Shown: one piece after another, positions 1 through 6,704 of the stretch
Layout: every line of letters starts with the position of its first letter
Numbering within the stretch: the first letter of the stretch is position 1
Source of the DNA: Myxococcales bacterium
GTDB lineage: Bacteria > Myxococcota > Polyangia > Polyangiales > Polyangiaceae
Direction of reading: 5' to 3'
DNA: 15,847 nucleotides
Assembly (NCBI GenBank): GCA_003151595.1
Contig: PLXW01000033.1
Location: 1-15,847 of the forward strand
The notes under the pieces: model-generated
The model's database searches: none
What the model was told of the DNA's origin: nothing
The model's input: the letters and a program-made list of their open reading frames with translations, nothing else
Translations under genes and position numbers: made by a program

Positions 1-110
1 CGACATCGGCGATGTGGAGGTTCGACATCCGAGATGTCGAGGGTGGAGATCGCCGATGTCCTGCATCGACATCCGAGATCTCGTCGTGGCTGATCTCATG
101 AGTCACCCGA
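1..110. repeat. 22-bp (2 x 11) tandem repeat with internal dyads
   Basis: Diverged tandem units of 22 bp begin at 1, 23, 45 and 67, with a possible degenerate fifth at 89. The clearest word is CGACATCCGAG, identical at 23-33 and 67-77; CGACATCGGCG at 1-11 differs at two positions. Most units carry a dyad of the form GACATC-NNN-GATGTC. It is perfect at 23-39 (CGACATC CGA GATGTCG), and CGAGATCTCG at 74-83 is a perfect palindrome. GACATCGGCGAT (2-13) and ATCGCCGATGTC (49-60) are exact reverse complements. The array may continue beyond the left edge. It could be an operator array or an iteron-like block; the sequence alone does not decide. Confidence 0.7.
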
Positions 111-175
111 TCGCGCTCGCGCCTGGCGCGTGAGCGAGCGATCCGCCTCGTTCGACGGCTCGGCCCTCGATCCAC

Positions 176-241
176 GCCGTCTTCACGCCGCTTTGTGACC
201 GCTTTGTCGCCGTCTTCACGCCGTCTTCACGCCGACTCGCG
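176..241. repeat. 11-bp tandem repeat array, GCCGTCTTCAC type
   Basis: Six consecutive 11-bp units start at 176, 187, 198, 209, 220 and 231. They read GCCGTCTTCAC, GCCGCTTTGTG, ACCGCTTTGTC, GCCGTCTTCAC, GCCGTCTTCAC and GCCGACTCGCG. Three are identical, two share GCTTTGT, and the last is degenerate. The trinucleotide CCG recurs at exact 11-bp steps from 177 to 243. The array lies about 155 bp upstream of the start chosen for the first gene. An 11-bp step is close to one helical turn, so bound proteins would sit on one face of the DNA. Confidence 0.75.
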
Positions 242-297
242 TCCGATGCGGCGCCCGCAACGCGGCGGAAGCACGTCGCAATTGGGGGCCCTCGACA

Positions 298-330
298 AAG
301 TCCATGTGAAGTCCACCACAAGTCCAGATG
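298..330. promoter_or_regulatory. Three 11-bp-phased AAGTCCA boxes upstream of the first gene
   Basis: The heptamer AAGTCCA occurs at 298-304, 309-315 and 320-326, each exactly 11 bp from the next, with variable TGTG and CCAC spacers. The boxes end about 70 bp before the ATG at 396, a reasonable place for an operator or activator site. They fall in the same 11-bp register as the arrays at 1-88 and 176-241. No convincing -35/-10 pair was recognised nearby. A regulatory role is inferred only from spacing and position. Confidence 0.45.
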
Positions 331-395
331 CCGGAGACATTTGTTGGTTCATCGGAGGCGCAAAACGAATCGGCCGCCGACAAAGGAAAGAACCC

Positions 396-1127
396 ATGTC
401 CCTCGCAATCCTCATCAAGTCTCTCGAAAACGATCTCTCCCGCAACCTCCCGCGCAACCACGTGTCGTTCGCGGAAACCCGCGCGCGTCGCCCGGAGCTC
501 TCGCCGTTCGAAACGGTGGGCGACATCCAGAGCGCGCTCGATTCATCATCGTCCCTGACGACGAACGCTCGCCGCTCACTCGTGGCGGCGCTCGTCGAGG
601 AGGCGCAGACGGGCACGTCGGCACTGTGGTCGTCGGTTCTCGTTCTCGCCTTCGCGCCGATGATGCATCGCCTGCGCAGTCACATCGGGCGTCCCTTCGA
701 CGCGGACCTCGATAGCGCGGTGCTCGTGGCCTTCTTGAGCGCCGTGCGAACGGTTCGCCCGGGGCCGTTCACGTCACTCGCGCTCCGGTGGGCGACGGAA
801 AAGGCAGTTCTCAACGGATGCCGCGCGGACCGACAGCTCGGCCCCATGGCCCCCTTCGACGACGAGACGTACGACCCCAAGAAATTCCGCGAGACCGAGT
901 CGAGCAACACGTTCGACGAGGTTCTGCGCGTGCTCGAGAAGGAAGGGGCCGCCGAGATCCTCGACGTCCTAATCGCGACGCGAGGTCGCGACGAATCGCT
1001 CCGCGCCTACGTCGCGCGGACCTGCGCCAACCCGCGCGCTCGCGGCGCCCGGTACGAGCACCTTTGCCGCGCCCGTCTCCGCCTCGAGCGCGAGATTCGC
1101 GAACGGATCACGCCCCGTGCGGCGTGA
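396..1127 (+). CDS. Sigma-70-region-2/4-like helical protein, putative
   Basis: Encodes 243 aa. The ATG at 396 is chosen over longer readings because AAAGGAAAG (381-389) precedes it at good spacing, and because the upstream part of the open frame overlaps the repeat arrays and reads as Arg/Ser-rich noise. Residues roughly 75-150 are helical and resemble the layout of sigma region 2: a DADLDSAVLVAFLSAVR segment (like the DLVQ.tFl.a helix), then a PGPFTSLALRWATEKAVL helix. The C-terminus (YEHLCRARLRLEREIRERI) resembles a region-4 recognition helix. No catalytic motif, signal peptide or membrane segment is seen. It could be a divergent ECF-like sigma factor or another DNA-binding helical protein; a replication initiator beside iterons is a remote alternative. 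The sigma call is an inference from pattern only. The next gene starts 53 nt downstream on the same strand. Confidence 0.55.
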   Translation: MSLAILIKSLENDLSRNLPRNHVSFAETRARRPELSPFETVGDIQSALDSSSSLTTNARRSLVAALVEEAQTGTSALWSSVLVLAFAPMMHRLRSHIGRPFDADLDSAVLVAFLSAVRTVRPGPFTSLALRWATEKAVLNGCRADRQLGPMAPFDDETYDPKKFRETESSNTFDEVLRVLEKEGAAEILDVLIATRGRDESLRAYVARTCANPRARGARYEHLCRARLRLEREIRERITPRAA

Positions 1128-1144
1128 GCACTTCACCTGATGCC

Positions 1145-1154
1145 ATTTCGAAAT
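1145..1154. promoter_or_regulatory. Perfect palindrome between the first two genes
   Basis: ATTTCGAAAT is a 10-bp perfect palindrome in the 53-nt spacer between the sigma-like gene and the following gene. It is conspicuously AT-rich for this window and is followed by TTCACCCG, which echoes the TTCACCTG upstream of it. It could be a small operator or part of a processing site, but it is short enough to be chance. Confidence 0.25.
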
Positions 1155-1180
1155 TTCACCCGAACGAGAGAACGAAACCT

Positions 1181-2257
1181 GTGTCGAATTCCAAACCCAC
1201 GAAGAAGTCACTCAGTCACGCAACTCGAACCAACGAAAGCACGAAGTCCATGAAAGCCAAGCACGCCACGAAGACCGTCAAGTCCCACGCCTCGAAGAAG
1301 CACACCGACACCGAAACGAACGAAAGCACGAATCCCATGACCGCTCACAAGTCCGAGATCGCCACGTCCACGTCCACCGTTTCCAACGAAAGCGAGAGTG
1401 CCACCATGATGACCACGACCCACCCGATCGTCAGCAACGCGGCCACCAGCACCACGGTGATCGATCCCACGCCTGCGCCGGCGGCCACGGCGAAGGCGCT
1501 CCCGTACATCAAGGCGCCGCCGCCGATCACCCTGCCGGCGGTGCCCGCCGGTGTGGTGAGCGTCCCTCCGGCGACGCTCCGAGGACAGCTCCCGCGCAAG
1601 GAGGAGCTGGCGCTCATGCCCGAGGTAGTGAGCGAGATGGCTCGCTTCGACGACTATCCCGACGTCTTCGGCAAGACGGCTCCGTCGAAGGACGCGACGG
1701 AGCAGACGTTGAATTCCGCGTACCAGTGGTCGTATCTCCGAATTCAACTCATGGCGTGGGCGGCCTACGCCCAGTCGCAGGAGACGATGGCGTGGGTCAA
1801 CGCGCGCGGGGTGATCGAACGGTTGTCTCCGGCGTTCACGCTGGCCGTGAAGACGGACAGCACGGTCGGGGTGAACTACCCGTCGCTCGGCAGTCTGTTC
1901 GGGGTGCGTACGTCGATCGCGAAGCGCGGCGCCACGTCTCGGGCGGCCAACGTGCTCGAGGAAAAGGCGGGGCGCGCCCCGTACAAGGGGGCGGCCGGCA
2001 AGCGCCGGAAGGCGGCGGACGCGAAGGCGGCGCTCGCCGCTCAGGAGGCCGCGGAGAAGGTGCAGGCGACCGTCACGCCGGTCACGCCGGCGGTCGTTGC
2101 ATCGGTGGTCTCGCCGATCGCCAGCGCGCCCGTCGCAGCCGCGGCGATCGTGGCGCCGATCGCCGACGCATCCGCGCCGGTCGTTCCGGCGACGCCGGCC
2201 ATCCCGCTCACGCCGCCGGCCTCGCCGGTGAACGTGAGCACGGTTGGCCATGGCTGA
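1181..2257 (+). CDS. Hypothetical protein with Lys/Thr/Ser-rich repetitive N-terminus
   Basis: Encodes 358 aa if the GTG at 1181 is the start. ATG codons at 1250, 1337 and 1406 are in-frame alternatives, and none has a clearly superior ribosome site. Residues 1-95 are hydrophilic and low-complexity (Lys, Thr, Ser, His, Glu), with a recurring TNEST..M motif. Residues about 135-265 form the only globular-looking part: mixed helical, with a Trp/Tyr/Gln-rich stretch (AYQWSYLRIQLMAWAAYAQ) and no cysteine or signature motif. Residues about 266-295 are Lys/Ala-rich, and the final 60 residues are Ala/Pro/Val-rich, like a flexible tail. No signal peptide or membrane segment. The basic tails resemble histone-H1-like DNA-binding tails, which is only suggestive. 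I recognise no family. It probably shares an operon with the sigma-like gene upstream, and a terminator follows it. Confidence 0.7.
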   Translation: MSNSKPTKKSLSHATRTNESTKSMKAKHATKTVKSHASKKHTDTETNESTNPMTAHKSEIATSTSTVSNESESATMMTTTHPIVSNAATSTTVIDPTPAPAATAKALPYIKAPPPITLPAVPAGVVSVPPATLRGQLPRKEELALMPEVVSEMARFDDYPDVFGKTAPSKDATEQTLNSAYQWSYLRIQLMAWAAYAQSQETMAWVNARGVIERLSPAFTLAVKTDSTVGVNYPSLGSLFGVRTSIAKRGATSRAANVLEEKAGRAPYKGAAGKRRKAADAKAALAAQEAAEKVQATVTPVTPAVVASVVSPIASAPVAAAAIVAPIADASAPVVPATPAIPLTPPASPVNVSTVGHG

Positions 2258-2263
2258 CCCCGC

Positions 2264-2280
2264 GACCGCGTAGCGCGGTC
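2264..2280 (+). terminator. Short GC hairpin just after the stop codon
   Basis: GACCGCG-TAG-CGCGGTC is a perfect 7-bp stem with a 3-nt loop, seven bases after the stop of the preceding gene. There is no T-run behind it. It probably acts with the stronger terminator 20 bp downstream, or protects the 3' end. Confidence 0.4.
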
Positions 2281-2300
2281 TCCGTATCCGCATCCGCCGA

Positions 2301-2340
2301 CGCGCAGGAGAGGCTCACCCCCTCTCCTGCGCGTTTCTCT
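2301..2340 (+). terminator. Rho-independent terminator
   Basis: A perfect 13-bp stem has arms CGCGCAGGAGAGG (2301-2313) and CCTCTCCTGCGCG (2321-2333), closing a 7-nt loop CTCACCC. The T-rich tract TTTCTCTTTG follows. This is the clearest intrinsic terminator in the window. It separates the repeat-associated gene pair from the ATPase operon. Confidence 0.85.
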
Positions 2341-2466
2341 TTGTGCCGGCTTCGCGATTTCTCCGGACCGACGGTCGATTTCGCGCAACACGCGTCGCGA
2401 AAGTGCCGATGGGACTTGTAGGGGCACTTCCCGCCCCGCGCAGGAGCGGCTAACCCGTCTTTCGCC
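2341..2466 (+). promoter_or_regulatory. Leader region of the ATPase/kinase/regulator operon
   Basis: This 126-bp gap after the terminator must hold the operon promoter. Visible elements are a direct repeat CGATTTC at 2355-2361 and 2376-2382 (21 bp apart), an odd palindrome GACCG-A-CGGTC at 2366-2376 between them, and an inverted repeat AAGTGCC/GGCACTT at 2401-2407 and 2423-2429. AGGAG at 2442-2446 is about 20 nt from the ATG, too far for a standard ribosome site. I cannot assign a promoter class. The repeats are candidate operators for the response regulator of the same operon. Confidence 0.3.
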
Positions 2467-4386
2467 ATGGCCCATTCGCTCTCCGACCCGTCGTCCGCGG
2501 TCGCCCCCCATCACCGGATCGAGTCGCTCACGATCGAGGACGGCGTCCACTTCCGCGCTGCCCACGTCCCGCTCGTTCCCGGTCTCAATTGCTTCATCGG
2601 CGGCATCGGCGCCGGCAAGACCACGCTGCTCCAATCGCTCCGCTATTCGCTCGGCGCCGCAGCGACCGATCCGCGCGCGGCGCACAACGAGGCGCAGGTC
2701 CTGGGAACGCTCGGCACCGGGCACGCGATCGCGTGCGTCCGCACGCAGCACGGCGCGGGGTACACGAGTGACCGCCGCGCCGGCGCGGAGCCGCGCATCA
2801 CGTCGACCGATTCCGGCGCGCACGCTCCGGTGTCGCTCGACGGTGAGCTCTTCAAGATTCAGATGCTCGCGCAGAACGAGATCCACGGGATGGCCGACGA
2901 CCCGGCGGCCCAGCTCACGCTGCTCGACGAGTTCGCTACGACCCAGATTCGCGCGCTCGAAGACGGCATCGCGCACGTCGAGGGGAAGCTCACGCTGAAC
3001 GCCGCCGAGGTGTCGCGCCTCGAGGCGGAGATCGACGACGTGGGACACAAGACGAGCGAGCTGCCGTCGGTCGTCGCCGCCCTCCAGGCGCTCACCGAGA
3101 CGGCAGGGCCGAACGCCGACGAGGCGCGGCGCGCGCACGAGGCGAAGGTGCTTCGCGGGCGCGAGCAGGCGACCCTACGCGGGCTGCGCGACGATCTGCG
3201 CGCGGTGCTCGCCGGGGCTGACGCGTTCGAGGTCGATGCGCGCCGCCGGCTCGGCGCGGCCATGACGCCCGCGCTCGCCGCGAGCACGAACCGGGCGGCG
3301 CTGGAGCACGCGCACGCGGGATCGCGCGACGCGCTCACCGTGATCCAGGACGCCGTGACGCGCGTGCGCGCGGCGCTCGCCTCGGCGGAGTCGGCGGCGA
3401 CGACGGCGGGCGACATGCTCGGCGCCGCGCACGCCGGGCAAGACGCCTCGTACGATGCGCTCAACCGGAAGCACGACGCCGATCGTGGCCGCCTCGCCGA
3501 GCGCGATCGCTTGCAGCGCCGGTTCCTGGAGCTGGAGTCGCTGGAGAAGAAGCTCGCCGAACGCCGCGGCGAGCACGCCGCGCGCGCGGCCCAGGCGCAG
3601 ACGCTGCGCGACGAGCGCGCGCGCTTGATCCAGACGCAGCTCGCCGTGCGGAAGCGCGTCGGAGGGGAGATCACCGCGGCGCTCGACGGCAAGTTGAAGG
3701 TGACCGTCGTGGGCGGCGCCAACGGCAAGGAGTACTCCGCGCTCCTCTTCGAGATGCTCAAGGGGGCCAACATCCGCTCGGAGCTCGTCGCGGCCATCGC
3801 CGCGAACATCCGCCCCGACGATCTGGCCGCGCTCGTTCGCGCCGACGATCCGATGCCCATCCAGGCCGTGGACGAAGCCAAGACGAACAAGGCGGAGCGT
3901 GCGCAGAAGGTCGTCAACGCGCTGCGCGCGAGCGGTCAGGTGGCGCGGCTCGACGTCGTGCGCCGCCGCGACGTGCCGCTGATCGAGCTGCAGGTCGACG
4001 GCGCGTACATCCGGCTGGACGAGCTCTCGTCCGGGCAGCAGTGCACGGCGATCCTCCTCATCGTGCTCATTCAGTCGGCCGCGCCGCTCATCATCGATCA
4101 GCCGGAGGACCAGCTCGACAACGCCTTCATCTACGACGTGCTGGTTCCGACCTTGAAGAGGATGAAGACCTCGCGGCAGATCATCTTCGCGACGCACAAC
4201 CCGAACATCCTGGTGCTGAGCGAGTCGGAGCGGGTCTTCTTGCTGGAGGCGAGCCGCTCGGTGGGGCAGGTGACGAGGTTCGGCACGGTCGACGAGATGC
4301 GCGACGACATCGAGCGCTTGCTCGAAGGGGGGCGCGAAGCGTTCTTGCGTCGCAGCGCGCGCTACGGGCATACGACGGCGCCGTGA
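2467..4386 (+). CDS. SMC/RecF-like ABC ATPase, TrlF-type without PHP domain
   Basis: Encodes 639 aa. The N-terminal half-site of an ABC ATPase head has Walker A GGIGAGKTT at residues 45-53. A central region of about 160-400 is Ala/Arg/Glu-rich and coiled-coil-like. The C-terminal half-site has ABC signature LSSGQQ at 520-525, Walker B LIIDQPEDQLDN at 541-552 with Glu547 as likely catalytic base, and the H-loop in FATHNPN (His577). The split-head arrangement around a coiled coil is typical of SMC/RecF/RecN-like DNA-associated ATPases. The DQPEDQLDN and ATHNPN wording is characteristic of TrlF-family AAA-like ATPases, which usually carry an N-terminal PHP phosphoesterase domain; here only about 40 residues precede Walker A. 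All ATPase motifs look intact. The ATG at 2467 is the only early Met. The stop overlaps the next gene's GTG by four bases, indicating translational coupling to the histidine kinase. Acting on DNA ends or DNA structures is inferred from the family. Confidence 0.9.
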   Translation: MAHSLSDPSSAVAPHHRIESLTIEDGVHFRAAHVPLVPGLNCFIGGIGAGKTTLLQSLRYSLGAAATDPRAAHNEAQVLGTLGTGHAIACVRTQHGAGYTSDRRAGAEPRITSTDSGAHAPVSLDGELFKIQMLAQNEIHGMADDPAAQLTLLDEFATTQIRALEDGIAHVEGKLTLNAAEVSRLEAEIDDVGHKTSELPSVVAALQALTETAGPNADEARRAHEAKVLRGREQATLRGLRDDLRAVLAGADAFEVDARRRLGAAMTPALAASTNRAALEHAHAGSRDALTVIQDAVTRVRAALASAESAATTAGDMLGAAHAGQDASYDALNRKHDADRGRLAERDRLQRRFLELESLEKKLAERRGEHAARAAQAQTLRDERARLIQTQLAVRKRVGGEITAALDGKLKVTVVGGANGKEYSALLFEMLKGANIRSELVAAIAANIRPDDLAALVRADDPMPIQAVDEAKTNKAERAQKVVNALRASGQVARLDVVRRRDVPLIELQVDGAYIRLDELSSGQQCTAILLIVLIQSAAPLIIDQPEDQLDNAFIYDVLVPTLKRMKTSRQIIFATHNPNILVLSESERVFLLEASRSVGQVTRFGTVDEMRDDIERLLEGGREAFLRRSARYGHTTAP

Positions 4387-5561
4387 GCACCATCGGGGAG
4401 TCGCGCGAAGTGGGGGAGGCGAGGAGCGCGCGCGAAGCGTTGCGCGCGGCGGTCACCGCGGGCGACGCCGCGCGCATTCGGCAAGCTGTGGGCGCGTGGG
4501 CCGAGCAAGTGCGCACGGCGAAGGAAGACGACGATGCGCGGGTGCTCTCGGACGCGCTCCATCCGCTGGCGTCGCACGCGAACCCGAAGATCCGGCAAGC
4601 CGTCGCCGACGCCGCGGACGTGCTCCCTGAAGACGCCTTCGATCGCCTGCTCGCGAGCTTCACGGCCGACGAAGACCACTACGTCCGCACGGCCGTCGCG
4701 CGCGCAGCGAAGCGTCGCGCGACGCGGCGCAAGGCGCGCGCGAGGGAAGGGGAGCACGAGAAGCTCGTGGCCGATCTGTTCGGCGAGATGGAGACGAAGC
4801 ACGGCAAGGCGGCGCGACGCCTCGCCGAGCGCACCGTCCGCCGCGGCACGGAGTATTTCGTCCGCAAGCTCCACCACGAAGCCTCGAAGATCGTGACGCC
4901 GCTCGAATTTTCGCTCAACCGACTCCTGTCGGAGGTCGCGCGCCCGGATCTCGATCGCCCCGTGCTGGCGCGCAACGTGGGTATTGCGCGGGACAGGCTC
5001 GCACACCTCCTGTCGATCCTCGATCGCGCGCGCGATGCCACGGAGGCGGTCACGCCGCGCTTCCGCGACGAATCGCTCCTCGCGTTGATTCAGGAGGCGC
5101 GCGCTCATCTCGTCGATCGGTTGGGAGAGCGCGCGAGCAAGCTCGCCTTCGTCGCCGAGGTCGACCCCACGCTCCGCTTCGACGTCGATCGCTCGGCGCT
5201 GCTGCAGGCGATCCAGAATTTCCTCCAGAACGCGGTCGAGGCCTACGCTGACGACGCGCCTCACCTTCACGTCACCGTGTCGGCCCGCGCGCTTCGCGCC
5301 GGCAGTCAGGTGGAGATCGTGATCGCCGACCGCGGGATGGGCATGAGCGAAGCCCAGCATGACGTGCTGTTCACCCCCTTCGGGAGCCAGAAGCCAGGCG
5401 GCACCGGCGTCGGCCTCGTCATCGCGCGCACGATGATCGAAGAGGTGCACGGCGGAAGCTTGTCGCTCGCGAGCACGCGCGGCGTGGGGACGACGGTGAC
5501 GTGCGTTCTCCCCGCGCGGCAGGCGGGGACGAAGAAGAGCGCGGCGGGGGCGAAGCCATGA
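4383..5561 (+). CDS. Soluble histidine kinase with HEAT-like N-terminal repeats
   Basis: Encodes 392 aa from GTG 4383, which overlaps the ATPase stop (GTGA). No signal peptide or transmembrane segment is present, so it is cytoplasmic. Residues about 50-115 form two HEAT-like helical repeats (NPKIRQAVADAADVLPEDAF, then DEDHYVRTAVARAAKRR). A basic helical segment (about 110-160) leads to a dimerisation/phosphoacceptor region with KLHHEASKIVTPLEFSL at 162-178, His165 being the likely phosphorylated residue. The HATPase domain spans about 225-377: N box QNFLQNAVEAY (Asn283), G1 box DRGMG (316-320) and G2 box GGTGVGLVIA (339-348). The catalytic motifs look complete. The H box is spaced slightly differently from the classical HE.RTPL. 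The HEAT repeats replace a membrane sensor, and given the coupling to the ATPase a protein partner is the likely input (inference). The stop overlaps the response-regulator ATG. Confidence 0.9.
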   Translation: MSTIGESREVGEARSAREALRAAVTAGDAARIRQAVGAWAEQVRTAKEDDDARVLSDALHPLASHANPKIRQAVADAADVLPEDAFDRLLASFTADEDHYVRTAVARAAKRRATRRKARAREGEHEKLVADLFGEMETKHGKAARRLAERTVRRGTEYFVRKLHHEASKIVTPLEFSLNRLLSEVARPDLDRPVLARNVGIARDRLAHLLSILDRARDATEAVTPRFRDESLLALIQEARAHLVDRLGERASKLAFVAEVDPTLRFDVDRSALLQAIQNFLQNAVEAYADDAPHLHVTVSARALRAGSQVEIVIADRGMGMSEAQHDVLFTPFGSQKPGGTGVGLVIARTMIEEVHGGSLSLASTRGVGTTVTCVLPARQAGTKKSAAGAKP

Positions 5562-6481
5562 GCGGACGCCACGTCGCCCTCATCGTCGAAGACGATCCGT
5601 TCATCGCGGACAACCTGAAGGAGCTGGTCACTTCGCTCGATCACGAGTGGCGGCACGCGTCGACGCTCGAGGAGGTGCGGGCCGCGATCGCCGCGGGGGG
5701 TTACTGCTACGTGCTCCTGGACATGCAGATCCCCGCCGACGCGACGGTGAAAGAGTCGGTTGGCTGCGGCGAGACCGCGCTGCGCTTGCTGCGGCGGAAA
5801 GCGCCGGAGAGGAACGCGCGCGACAAGCACGTTCTCCCGATCCTCGTCGTCACGGGCTACTCGAGCAAGCCCGACTTCGTCTCCAAGGTCCACAAGGAGG
5901 GGGCCAACGATTTCATCGCGAAGCCGTTCGGGCCGTTGGATCTCGTGTTGGACAAGATTCGCGAAGCGCTGCGGCTCGCGGAGCGGGAGGAGCACGAGGA
6001 GTGTGAGGCGGCGGCGAAGGCGGCGAGAGAGGCGGCCGCCGCGGAGGAAGAAGCGGCGGCGGGGGACGAGATGGGCGATGCGCGCGGGAGATCGACGGCG
6101 GTGAGCGCGGCGCTGCGCTTCGTCATCGACGGCACGTACATGGCACAGCGGAGCCGCGTCATCGTGAACGACGTGACGGCTTGGTTGCCGGACGCGCACT
6201 TCCTCGTTCTCGTGAGCGCGATCGCCGTGCACGTGAAGACGCCGAGCGAATGGGAGTCAGCGACGAAGCTCGCGATGGCGCGGAATCCGTGGGCGACGTC
6301 GCGGATCGTGACCGCGTTGAAGGACGTGCTGCCCGCGGGGTTCCGGGTGATCGAGGCGAACAAGCCGGCGAGGTTTCGGTTGAATCCGGCGATTGTGATC
6401 GAGAGGGTGGAGTGGGGGGCGCTGGGGAAGCATCCGAATGCGGGGGTGAGGAAGGTCGCGGGGGAGGTGGGGAAGGGGTAG
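5558..6481 (+). CDS. Response regulator with uncharacterised C-terminal domain
   Basis: Encodes 307 aa from ATG 5558, overlapping the kinase stop (ATGA). The receiver domain covers residues 1-135, with the acidic pair Asp12-Asp13, phosphoacceptor Asp55 in YVLLDMQIP, Thr99 in VVTGYS and Lys122 in AKPFGP; all conserved positions are present. An Ala/Glu-rich helix (about 140-170) links to an output region (about 180-307) that I cannot assign. It contains NPWATSRIVTALKDVLPAGFRVIEANKPARFRLNP, written here only by its landmarks NPWATSRIV and PARFRLNP, which has the feel of a winged-helix or degenerate transcriptional-regulator fold. It is presumably phosphorylated by the kinase encoded immediately upstream. 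Output could be DNA binding to the operon leader or protein contact with the ATPase; neither is shown by the sequence. Confidence 0.88.
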   Translation: MSGRHVALIVEDDPFIADNLKELVTSLDHEWRHASTLEEVRAAIAAGGYCYVLLDMQIPADATVKESVGCGETALRLLRRKAPERNARDKHVLPILVVTGYSSKPDFVSKVHKEGANDFIAKPFGPLDLVLDKIREALRLAEREEHEECEAAAKAAREAAAAEEEAAAGDEMGDARGRSTAVSAALRFVIDGTYMAQRSRVIVNDVTAWLPDAHFLVLVSAIAVHVKTPSEWESATKLAMARNPWATSRIVTALKDVLPAGFRVIEANKPARFRLNPAIVIERVEWGALGKHPNAGVRKVAGEVGKG

Positions 6482-6704
6482 GTGCCTAGACGGCCGGGCT
6501 TCAACCGCGGATGCGCGGAGGGGGACGCGCACTCGAATCCGGGCACTGTCCTAATCCGAAATCCGCGACGCGATGGGCGGGCGTGACCCGGCGCGTGAAC
6601 TACGCTTCGCCGGTGGCCAAACGTCGGAACGGTATCCATTCTCCTGAGCGCAAGCGGTCCGACGTGGCACGCAGGCTTTGCGAACGCATTCGGAACCTTC
6701 ACCC
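6482..6704. other. Intergenic gap separating the operon from the next gene pair
   Basis: This 223-bp stretch has no supported gene. It holds a short hairpin CCGCG-GATG-CGCGG at 6505-6518 without a T-run. No convincing promoter, tRNA or terminator was found. The gap suggests that the genes at 6705 onward are transcribed separately from the ATPase/kinase/regulator operon. Confidence 0.5.

Noticed and set aside
1..241. CRISPR array
   Set aside because: Repeats are directly adjacent 11- or 22-bp units without unique spacers of constant length, and no cas gene is nearby.
1208..2293. 361-aa minus-strand ORF
   Set aside because: Almost entirely Arg/Gly-rich, a typical GC-rich shadow of the plus-strand gene, with no recognisable motif.
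5306..6232. 308-aa minus-strand ORF opposite the kinase/regulator junction
   Set aside because: Its composition is Arg/His/Val shadow of two genes whose motifs are complete on the plus strand.
6520..6560. tRNA-like 3' fragment (CACTCGAATCCGGG)
   Set aside because: It resembles a T-arm only loosely; no acceptor stem, anticodon arm or paired T-stem can be drawn.
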